A DNA stretch of 5,744 nucleotides from assembly GCA_016937825.1 (NCBI GenBank), contig JAFGVT010000200.1:1-5744 (forward strand), read 5' to 3'. Position 1 is the first letter of the stretch; every line of letters starts with the position of its first letter. The stretch comes from Fidelibacterota bacterium. Lineage in GTDB: Bacteria > Fidelibacterota > Fidelibacteria > Fidelibacterales > Fidelibacteraceae. Below are positions 1-5,349 of the stretch, in pieces. The notes below the pieces were generated by a model. It was not told the origin of the DNA and ran no database searches. It worked only from the letters and a program-made list of their open reading frames with translations. Position numbers and translations under genes: made by a program.

Positions 1-447
1 GCAAAACCGCTTTTCCTCGAGATCGACGAAGAACGCCGCACCGTCCTGGCCGTATTCGACGACAGCGAGATCGCGACCGCCATCGGCTCGAACGGCATCA
101 ACATCAATCTTGCCGGCCGCGTGACCGGTTACGAGATCGATGCGATCCGTCAGTCCGAATACAACCGTTTTGAAGGCGATGACATTTATATTGAGGACAT
201 CGAAGGCATTACCTCCGCTCAGATCCATGCTCTGGCGGATGCCGATATCGAAACCGCCGCCGACTTCCTGAATGCGGACCCCGGTGTTCTGCTTGAGATC
301 AAGGGGATCGGTGAAAAGACCTTCGAGAAGATCGAAAAGCTTATCAGCGTGGCAGTGGAAAACAAACGCAGCAGCGATAAAGAACTGGACATCGATCATA
401 ACAGCGACGACGAAACGCTTTCCCCGTCCGATGATGAGAAAGAATAA
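1..447 (+). CDS. nusA: Transcription termination/antitermination factor NusA, C-terminal part (5' end outside window)
   Basis: The frame is open from the first base and gives 148 residues before TAA at 445-447. NusA binds RNA polymerase and nascent RNA and modulates pausing, termination and antitermination. Visible residues 1-45 are the end of the second KH domain, with the GxxG loop at 29-32 (GSNG) and the family-typical run INLAGRVTGYEID. Residues about 70-120 form a helix-hairpin-helix-like module with a GIG hairpin at 102-104. The last 20 or so residues are an acidic, Ser/Asp/Glu-rich tail, probably disordered. The RNA polymerase-binding N-terminal domain, the S1 domain and KH1 must lie upstream. 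The gene directly precedes infB, the usual bacterial order. The identity rests on the KH2 signature plus this context. The ATG-less start of the fragment is a window edge, not a truncation. Confidence 0.95.
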   Translation, partial: AKPLFLEIDEERRTVLAVFDDSEIATAIGSNGININLAGRVTGYEIDAIRQSEYNRFEGDDIYIEDIEGITSAQIHALADADIETAADFLNADPGVLLEIKGIGEKTFEKIEKLISVAVENKRSSDKELDIDHNSDDETLSPSDDEKE

Positions 448-455
448 CCTGAATT

Positions 456-460
456 AGGAG
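456..460 (+). promoter_or_regulatory. Shine-Dalgarno site of infB
   Basis: AGGAG ends 5 nt before the ATG at 466, in the 18 nt gap between nusA and infB. Together with the good IF2N start it fixes the infB start codon. The gap is too short to hold a terminator or a separate promoter. Confidence 0.8.
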
Positions 461-465
461 TCGAT

Positions 466-3120
466 ATGACAGCTTCTGCTGACGCACCCGTTAAAATATT
501 TCAGCTGGCAAAGCAACTCAATACCTCCCACAGAGATATTATCGAATATCTGAGGATGAAGGGCATCGAAGCCTCGCTTAACAAAGCGTTGGAGCCGGAC
601 ACCCTTCAGATCGTATTGTCGCACTTTGCCGATGAAGTAAAGAAAGCGGATAATCTGATGGCGCAGCGCGAACACAAGCGCATCGCCGAAGAAGACCGCC
701 GCAAATCGCGGGAAGAAGAAAAGATAAACGAAGAAGCTGCGCGGAAAAAGGTTCAGGAAAAAGTGCTGGATTCCCTTAAGGACAAGCCGACGCCCGAAAT
801 AAAGCCGGTTGAGAAAACAACGGCAAGGGCTTCCGATGACCGGACGCTCGACAAAGCGACGATCCAGAAGGAAAAAGATGTCAAACAGCAGGCGGCCGAA
901 ACCTCACTGCAACTGAAAAAGGAAAAAGAAGAACGGCTGAAGGCGGAAAAAGAAGCCGCCGAGATCCTCAAAAAGGAAGAAGCGCCCAAAGACAAAAGCG
1001 CCGCCGCAAAAGAGGAAGAGCTCAGGAAAAAGAAAAAACTGAAAAAAGGGCAGGAAGAAGAGGTTTTCGAGAACAAGCTTGAAAAACTCAAAGCGCGCCA
1101 TAAGCATGCCACCAAACGCATCCAGGTCTCCGAAATGGATTCCCGTCTGGAACGTTTCCGTCAGTCCAAGAACATTGAAGATCTCGAGACGGTCGCGGCC
1201 GCAGGCGTAAAACGGAGAAGCAAGAAAAAGAAAGCCGTCGACCAGGTCGAGGTCAACAAGTCCATCCGGGCGACACTGGCTTCGATGGGGGATAAGCCGA
1301 AAAAGAAAAAATACAGAACGCGGCAGATCAGTGCGGAAGAAGGCTACGTGGATGACGGCGTGCTCGAGATCACCGAATACATCAGCGTGGATGAGCTTTC
1401 GAAGCACCTGAACGTTGCAGCGGTCGAATTGATCGGGAAATGCATGCAGATAGGGCTGATGGTCACCATCAACCAGCGTCTTGACTGGGATACGATCGAA
1501 CTCCTTGCATCGGAATACAACGTCGAAGTACGGAAAGTCAAGGAATATACCGAAGAGATCATCGATGAAGATGACGAATATGAAGATTACGAACTGATCG
1601 AACGTCCCCCGGTCGTGACCGTGATGGGGCACGTGGACCACGGAAAGACCTCGATCCTGGACTATATCCGCAAAACACGGGTGGTGGACGATGAATCCGG
1701 CGGAATTACCCAGCATATCGGCGCCTACAGCGTGGAAACCGCAAAAGGCAAGAAGATCACCTTCCTCGATACCCCGGGCCACGAAGCCTTTACGGCGATG
1801 CGTGCGCGCGGCGCCCAGGTGACGGATATCGTGGTGGTGGTGGTGGCGGCGGATGACGGGGTCATGCCCCAGACGCAGGAAGCCATCAACCATGCCCATG
1901 CGGCCGGCGTCCCGATCATCATTGCGATCAATAAAATGGACAAACCCGATGTGGACCCGGAAAGGGTCGTACGCGAATTGTCCGAAAAGAATGTTCTGGT
2001 CGAAGCATGGGGCGGCTCGGTGCAGTCCGTGCGCGTATCCGCGAAGACCGGACTGAACATGGACGCTCTGCTTGATGCGATCCTGCTTGAAGCGGAGGTC
2101 CTTGAACTGAAATCCACTCCCGAGGGCGACGCCCGGGGAATTGTTATAGAATCCCAGCTCGACAAGGGACTGGGAGCCATCGCGACGGTGCTGATAAACC
2201 GGGGAACCCTCCGTATCGGCGACGCCTTTATTTGCGGACGTTTTGCCGGCAAGGTACGGGCGATGATGAATGAATTCGGCGAGCGGATCGAAACGGCAAA
2301 ACCCGCCGATCCGATCCAGATCCAGGGTTTTGACAGCGTTCCCCAGTCCGGCGACCGCTTCATTGTCATGGATGACGAAAGAGAAGCGCGCCGCATCGCC
2401 AATGAACGGCAGATCATTCATCGCGAACAGGAATTCCGCTCGCAATCTCTCCAGACACTGGACGAGATCGGCCGCCAGATCGCCGAAGGCCGCACCCGTG
2501 AACTGGCCCTCATTATCAAGGGCGACGTTGACGGCTCGATCGAAGCCTTTGCGGACTCCTTCCTGAAACTCTCGACGAAGGAAGTCGCGGTGAACGTGAT
2601 CCATCGCGGGATCGGCATGATCAACGAGACCGATATCAACCTGGCCTCCGCTTCGCGCGCCGTGATCGTGGGGTTCCATGTTAACGCGACCGGCAAAGCG
2701 CTTGAACTCGCCCGCGAACGGAACGTTGAGATCCGGAACTATACCGTGATCTATGACGCGGTGGAAGATGTCCGGCTCGCGCTGGAGGGACTCCTTGAAC
2801 CCGACAAGGTTCGCGAAGTCCTGGGCACCTCGGAAGTCCGCCAATTGATCCGGATCTCCAAAGTGGGGGTTGTTGCGGGCTCCATCGTGACCAAAGGGGT
2901 CATGAAACGCAATACGACGATCCGCATTCTCCGCGGAGGAGAAGAAATATTCAAGGGCTACCTGACCTCGATCAAGCGTTTCAAGGACGATGTCAAGGAA
3001 GTTCAGGAAGGCTACGAATGCGGTATTTATATTGACTCGTTTGACGATTTCCATGAAGGCGATATCGTAGAAAGCTATGTGGAAAAGGCGGTCAAACGCA
3101 AACTCGAGGCGAATAAATGA
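466..3120 (+). CDS. infB: Translation initiation factor IF-2
   Basis: This 884-residue GTPase brings fMet-tRNA to the 30S subunit and promotes 50S joining; its length is close to that of E. coli IF2 (890). Residues about 8-58 are a first IF2N module. Residues about 65-285 are a Lys/Glu/Ala/Arg-rich linker, probably helical or coiled coil, with basic clusters at 187-194, 249-256 and 277-285. A second IF2N module spans about 300-355, followed by an acidic stretch (366-379). The G domain shows every motif: P-loop GHVDHGKT 388-395, switch I GGITQHIGAY 412-421, DTPGHE 435-440, NKMD 489-492, SAK 525-527. A beta-barrel domain II follows from about 557, domain III (ELALIIKGDVDGS) from about 679, and the fMet-tRNA-binding C2 domain occupies about 800-884 (SIKRFKDDVKEV, YECGI). 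The start is supported by AGGAG 5 nt upstream. No internal start with a convincing Shine-Dalgarno site was seen. The stop overlaps the rbfA start. Confidence 0.98.
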   Translation: MTASADAPVKIFQLAKQLNTSHRDIIEYLRMKGIEASLNKALEPDTLQIVLSHFADEVKKADNLMAQREHKRIAEEDRRKSREEEKINEEAARKKVQEKVLDSLKDKPTPEIKPVEKTTARASDDRTLDKATIQKEKDVKQQAAETSLQLKKEKEERLKAEKEAAEILKKEEAPKDKSAAAKEEELRKKKKLKKGQEEEVFENKLEKLKARHKHATKRIQVSEMDSRLERFRQSKNIEDLETVAAAGVKRRSKKKKAVDQVEVNKSIRATLASMGDKPKKKKYRTRQISAEEGYVDDGVLEITEYISVDELSKHLNVAAVELIGKCMQIGLMVTINQRLDWDTIELLASEYNVEVRKVKEYTEEIIDEDDEYEDYELIERPPVVTVMGHVDHGKTSILDYIRKTRVVDDESGGITQHIGAYSVETAKGKKITFLDTPGHEAFTAMRARGAQVTDIVVVVVAADDGVMPQTQEAINHAHAAGVPIIIAINKMDKPDVDPERVVRELSEKNVLVEAWGGSVQSVRVSAKTGLNMDALLDAILLEAEVLELKSTPEGDARGIVIESQLDKGLGAIATVLINRGTLRIGDAFICGRFAGKVRAMMNEFGERIETAKPADPIQIQGFDSVPQSGDRFIVMDDEREARRIANERQIIHREQEFRSQSLQTLDEIGRQIAEGRTRELALIIKGDVDGSIEAFADSFLKLSTKEVAVNVIHRGIGMINETDINLASASRAVIVGFHVNATGKALELARERNVEIRNYTVIYDAVEDVRLALEGLLEPDKVREVLGTSEVRQLIRISKVGVVAGSIVTKGVMKRNTTIRILRGGEEIFKGYLTSIKRFKDDVKEVQEGYECGIYIDSFDDFHEGDIVESYVEKAVKRKLEANK
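1831..1845 (+). repeat. (GTG)5 trinucleotide run inside infB
   Basis: Five consecutive GTG codons encode Val456-Val460, the hydrophobic strand just before the conserved AADDG of the G domain. The valines are expected in IF2; the use of a single codon for all five makes a small simple-sequence repeat. It is in frame, so slippage by one unit would add or remove a valine without a frameshift. Confidence 0.7.
3106..3109 (+). promoter_or_regulatory. Shine-Dalgarno site of rbfA
   Basis: GAGG lies inside the last codons of infB, 7 nt before the ATG at 3117. It supports that start and the 4 nt ATGA overlap with the infB stop, an arrangement typical of translational coupling. Confidence 0.6.
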
Positions 3121-3455
3121 TCCGTCGGAACGAACGGCTGGTAAAAGAGATCCATCATACGGTTGCGGAACTGCTGGTCCATTCGGCCCCCGAGGGCTGT
3201 CAGGATGCCATGCTGACGGTATCCCGGGTGGAATTGACGCCGGACCTCAAGGAAGCCCGGATCTTTATCAGCGTATACCCTCCGGATGAGGCCCTGCGTG
3301 AAAAGTGCCGGAAAGCGCTTGTCGCCATCAAAGGCCGGATACGCCTGGAGATCGGGAACAATGTCGTCATGCGCTTTGTCCCGCAAATAAAACTGTTCAT
3401 TGATGATAGCCTTGACAATGTTGAAGCCATTAATATCTTATTGCGAGATATCTGA
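3117..3455 (+). CDS. rbfA: 30S ribosome-binding factor RbfA
   Basis: RbfA is a small single-KH-fold protein that binds immature 30S subunits and helps the 5' end of 16S rRNA mature, notably in the cold. The product has 112 residues, normal for the family. Recognisable blocks are the N-terminal helix (RRNERLVKEI), the strand-turn block RVELTPDLKEARIFIS (37-52, matching the usual V-x-V-S/T-x-D-L-x-x-A pattern), the helix KALVAIKGRIR and the C-terminal strand FVPQIKLFIDDS (87-98, matching the usual R-x-x-P-x-L-x-F-x-x-D). Oddity: the family's common KDPR loop after the first helix reads QDAM (29-32) here. The ATG overlaps the infB TGA by 4 nt and has GAGG 7 nt upstream. The infB-rbfA-truB order is the classical one. 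Confidence 0.94.
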   Translation: MIRRNERLVKEIHHTVAELLVHSAPEGCQDAMLTVSRVELTPDLKEARIFISVYPPDEALREKCRKALVAIKGRIRLEIGNNVVMRFVPQIKLFIDDSLDNVEAINILLRDI

Positions 3456-3474
3456 AAGCGGGGACATAACGGGA

Positions 3475-4140
3475 ATGACCGTTCCCGTACGCAAGCCCCT
3501 TGACTGGACATCCTTTGATGTCGTGAACAAATGCAGGTATGCGACCGGCTTTAAGAAGGTCGGGCATGCCGGAACACTGGACCCTTTCGCGGAGGGTGTT
3601 CTGATCCTTGGATTCGGGACGCATACGAAAATGCTGGACCGCTTCAAGGAGATGGACAAGACATACCGCGTTGACATACAGATGGGAGCGCTGACCGACA
3701 CCCAGGACCGGACCGGTCAGATCCTGAAAAGCATCACGGTTGATTCGCCACCGTCCGCTGATGACATTCAGAAGGTGCTCCCGGGATTTCTGGGTGAGAT
3801 TGCCCAGGTCCCGCCGATGTACTCGGCCAAAAAAGTGAAGGGTCAGACCCTTTACTCCCTGGCCCGGGCCGGCAAGATCATTGAAAGATCCCCCCATCAC
3901 GTCCGCATCGACGCCATCGAAGTGCTTGAGTATTCATGGCCCATGCTGACGTGCAGGGTGCGATGCAGTTCAGGAACCTATATCCGCACGCTGTCTGAGG
4001 ATATCGGCCGGTCGCTGGGATGCGGAGGCTACGCCTTTGCCCTTGTCCGCGAACGCGTCGGCGATATCGTGCTGGATGAATGCTTTACACTGGATGAGTT
4101 TATTGAAGAATGGAAATCTATACGTCACTTGAAGACATAA
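3475..4140 (+). CDS. truB: tRNA pseudouridine(55) synthase TruB, short form
   Basis: TruB isomerises U55 in the T-loop of tRNAs to pseudouridine. With the start at 3475 the product has 221 residues. Motif I is GHAGTLDP with the catalytic aspartate at D36. The conserved tyrosine of KTYR is Y64, 28 residues after the Asp as in E. coli (D48/Y76). PPMYSAKK (113-120) and SSGTYIRTL (165-173) complete the active site. The chain ends soon after the GRSLGCGGYAFALVRERVG block, so the C-terminal PUA-like domain of longer TruB proteins (about 310 residues) is absent. Such short forms are usual in Bacteroidota-like lineages. In-frame ATGs at 3400, 3403 and 3418 would extend it by up to 25 residues, but those lie inside rbfA and have no ribosome-binding site; 3475 begins right at the family N-terminus (KP-x-x-WTSFDVV) and has a weak GGGGA 10 nt upstream. 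The 3' end overlaps ribF by 31 nt. Confidence 0.95.
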   Translation: MTVPVRKPLDWTSFDVVNKCRYATGFKKVGHAGTLDPFAEGVLILGFGTHTKMLDRFKEMDKTYRVDIQMGALTDTQDRTGQILKSITVDSPPSADDIQKVLPGFLGEIAQVPPMYSAKKVKGQTLYSLARAGKIIERSPHHVRIDAIEVLEYSWPMLTCRVRCSSGTYIRTLSEDIGRSLGCGGYAFALVRERVGDIVLDECFTLDEFIEEWKSIRHLKT

Positions 4141-5048
4141 GAGATAAACCCGCCGTTGTACTGGCGATCGGTTCATTTGACGGCATGCATCTGGGACATC
4201 GGGCGATCCTCGGCAAGGTTCGCGACGAAGCGGAACGGCGTGGTGTGGAAAGCATGGTCATTACCTTTGCACCCACACCCCGGGAAGTTCTGAGCGGACA
4301 GAAAGAGATCGCGCTGATGAAAGCCGACGAAAAGATCGCGGCGATCCGCGACACGGGCATCGAACGGGTGTGCATCAAACACTTTGACCGTGCCTTTGCA
4401 AGGATCGGCCGGGATGAGTTCATCGAACGTTTATTGACATATCTCGATCTCAGAGCCCTCGTCGCAGGTCCCGACCATCATGTGGGACAAAAACACGAAG
4501 GCGGGATCGACTTTTTGCGGGAAACCGGACACGCGCGCGGGTTTGACCTGATCGTCGTTCCGAAAGCGCGGTATAAGGGAATGGACATCAGCAGCCAGCT
4601 GATCAGGAAAACCCTGAAGGAAGGCAATATTGCGGATGTCAACGCCATGCTGGGGTCCTCCTACCGGATATCCGGAACGGTGGTGCCCGGCGTTAAACGC
4701 GGACGCTCGCTCGGTTATCCGACCCTGAACGTGACCCCGGACCTGGCATCCTGCCTGATCCCGGCCTACGGCGTTTACGCGGTCACGATCGACCTGAACG
4801 GCCGGACCTATCCCGCGGTGTGCAACATCGGAGTCCGTCCGACCTTCATTGAGGACAATCTCTCGATCGAGGTGCATGTCATGAACGAAGAGCTCGATCA
4901 TCAGTACGGAAAGGCGATCGGGATCCATTTTGAACATTTCGTTCGCGAAGAACGTAAATTTGAGAGTCAGGAAGCTCTGATAGAGCAGATAAAGAATGAT
5001 ATTGAAACATGCAAAAAAATATTGACGGAGGAAAAATGTCAACGTTAA
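4110..5048 (+). CDS. ribF: Bifunctional riboflavin kinase / FAD synthetase RibF
   Basis: RibF phosphorylates riboflavin to FMN and then adenylates FMN to FAD. The 312-residue product has both modules. The N-terminal FMN adenylyltransferase carries the nucleotidyltransferase motif GSFDGMHLGH (21-30), the flavin-side loop GPDHHVGQKHEGG (120-132) and ISSQLIR (160-166). The C-terminal riboflavin kinase shows GRSLGYPTLN with the PTxN motif at 204-207, NIGVRPTF, and the IEVH block whose E254 corresponds to the catalytic glutamate. Kinase motifs look intact. In the adenylyltransferase the usual G-x-D-x-x-F-G-x-x-R loop has V125 and H129, and the usual ISST-x-x-R has Q163, so that half is somewhat divergent. 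The ATG at 4110 lies in the end of truB with little Shine-Dalgarno support, but the 20 residues before GSFDG match the normal N-terminal spacing. The end overlaps rpsO by 13 nt. Confidence 0.96.
   Translation: MEIYTSLEDIRDKPAVVLAIGSFDGMHLGHRAILGKVRDEAERRGVESMVITFAPTPREVLSGQKEIALMKADEKIAAIRDTGIERVCIKHFDRAFARIGRDEFIERLLTYLDLRALVAGPDHHVGQKHEGGIDFLRETGHARGFDLIVVPKARYKGMDISSQLIRKTLKEGNIADVNAMLGSSYRISGTVVPGVKRGRSLGYPTLNVTPDLASCLIPAYGVYAVTIDLNGRTYPAVCNIGVRPTFIEDNLSIEVHVMNEELDHQYGKAIGIHFEHFVREERKFESQEALIEQIKNDIETCKKILTEEKCQR
5018..5046 (+). promoter_or_regulatory. Possible small hairpin presenting the rpsO Shine-Dalgarno and start codon
   Basis: TTGAC (5022-5026) is exactly complementary to GTCAA (5038-5042). 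After an A/C mismatch, AAT (5018-5020) can pair with GTT (5044-5046) using one U-G wobble. The 11 nt loop holds GGAGG and the first two bases of the ATG; the G of ATG is in the stem. S15 is known to autoregulate through structures at its own mRNA start in several bacteria, so such a fold could matter. A 5 bp AU-containing stem is weak and may be chance. Confidence 0.25.
5027..5031 (+). promoter_or_regulatory. Shine-Dalgarno site of rpsO
   Basis: GGAGG, the strongest ribosome-binding site in the window, sits in the last ribF codons 4 nt before the ATG at 5036. It decides that start over the in-frame ATG at 5009, which has no such site and would add nine residues not found in S15 proteins. Confidence 0.9.
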
Positions 5049-5308
5049 CAAAAGATCAGATCAGCGAACTTGTAAAAAAATACGGTAAAAGCGAAAAAGA
5101 TACCGGAGCACCCGAAGTACAGGTCGCGATATTAACCCAACGAATCAAAGATCTTACGGAACATGTAAAGGTACACAAGAAAGACCACCACAATCGTCGC
5201 GGTCTTTCAAAAATGGTTGGACAGCGCCGCCGTTTGCTGCGCTATATCCAGAAAGGTGATTTCAACCGTTATCTTGATCTTATCAAAGAATTAGGTTTGA
5301 GGAAATAA
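5036..5308 (+). CDS. rpsO: 30S ribosomal protein S15
   Basis: S15 binds the three-way junction of the 16S rRNA central domain early in 30S assembly and forms a bridge to the 50S. The 90-residue product is of normal length (E. coli 89). It shows the S15 signature in order: DTGAPEVQVAILT (22-34), HKKDHHNRRGL (47-57), QRRRLLRYIQK (63-73) and the terminal GLRK. The rRNA-contacting histidine (H43), D50 and the HH-x-RRGL loop are present; the loop serine common in other species is N53. GC content is about 41% over 5041-5308 by hand count, well below much of infB, and TTA (three times) and TCA (twice) are used here although absent from infB codons 148-863. The start is set by GGAGG at 5027-5031. rpsO followed by pnp is a widely conserved pair. 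Confidence 0.98.
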   Translation: MSTLTKDQISELVKKYGKSEKDTGAPEVQVAILTQRIKDLTEHVKVHKKDHHNRRGLSKMVGQRRRLLRYIQKGDFNRYLDLIKELGLRK

Positions 5309-5338
5309 TAAAAAGACGGCAGGATAGTAGTTGCCGTC
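5306..5338 (-). terminator. Candidate intrinsic terminator on the minus strand
   Basis: Read on the - strand the same GC-rich 7 bp hairpin is followed directly by TTTTTATTA, the layout of a rho-independent terminator. It would stop antisense transcripts coming from within pnp before they enter rpsO. No minus-strand gene is seen on either side, so the T-rich run could simply be the complement of the AT-rich end of rpsO and its trailer. Confidence 0.4.
5315..5338 (+). promoter_or_regulatory. Hairpin in the rpsO-pnp intergenic region
   Basis: GACGGCA (5315-5321) and TGCCGTC (5332-5338) form a perfect 7 bp stem with a 10 nt loop, in the 41 nt gap between rpsO and pnp and just upstream of the pnp ribosome-binding site. 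On this strand it is preceded by an A-tract and followed by GAGAGGAG, with no U-tract, so it is not an intrinsic terminator for rpsO. In E. coli this interval holds RNA structure cleaved by RNase III and used by PNPase to autoregulate pnp. The location suggests a similar role or an mRNA-end stabiliser, but the stem is short for RNase III. Confidence 0.55.
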
Positions 5339-5341
5339 GAG

Positions 5342-5346
5342 AGGAG
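5342..5346 (+). promoter_or_regulatory. Shine-Dalgarno site of pnp
   Basis: AGGAG (within GAGAGGAG, 5339-5346) ends only 3 nt before the ATG at 5350, shorter than the common 5-9 nt. It begins 4 nt after the hairpin at 5315-5338, so folding or binding of that hairpin could affect ribosome access. Confidence 0.7.
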
Positions 5347-5349
5347 TTT

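Noticed and set aside
1853..2056. Small + strand frame inside the IF2 G domain
   Set aside because: Overlaps conserved GTPase sequence in another frame and has no support of its own.
904..3054. 716-codon open frame on the minus strand across infB
   Set aside because: Its codons are the exact reverse complements of infB codons, so it stays open merely because infB uses no TTA, CTA or TCA there. The product is low-complexity (His and Phe runs from GTG and Lys/Glu codons) and resembles no known family.
3400..3474. N-terminal extension of truB from the ATG at 3400
   Set aside because: It lies largely inside rbfA, lacks a ribosome-binding site and adds residues not expected before the TruB catalytic domain.
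3430..3900. 156-codon minus-strand frame over truB
   Set aside because: Codon-aligned shadow of truB, with no ribosome-binding site or family resemblance.
4974..4986. GCTCT-GAT-AGAGC mini hairpin near the end of ribF
   Set aside because: Five base pairs with a 3 nt loop inside coding sequence, no U-tract, no link to a start or stop; probably chance.
5009..5035. Upstream ATG for rpsO
   Set aside because: GGAGG at 5027-5031 points to the ATG at 5036, which gives the standard 90-residue S15.
5002..5050. Promoter-like TTGAAA and TTGACG hexamers before rpsO
   Set aside because: No acceptable -10 hexamer is found at 16-18 nt from either; the AT-rich ribF end easily yields such matches.
4431..5051. 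206-codon minus-strand frame over ribF and the rpsO start
   Set aside because: Again codon-aligned with ribF and open because of codon bias; ribF is unambiguous on the + strand.
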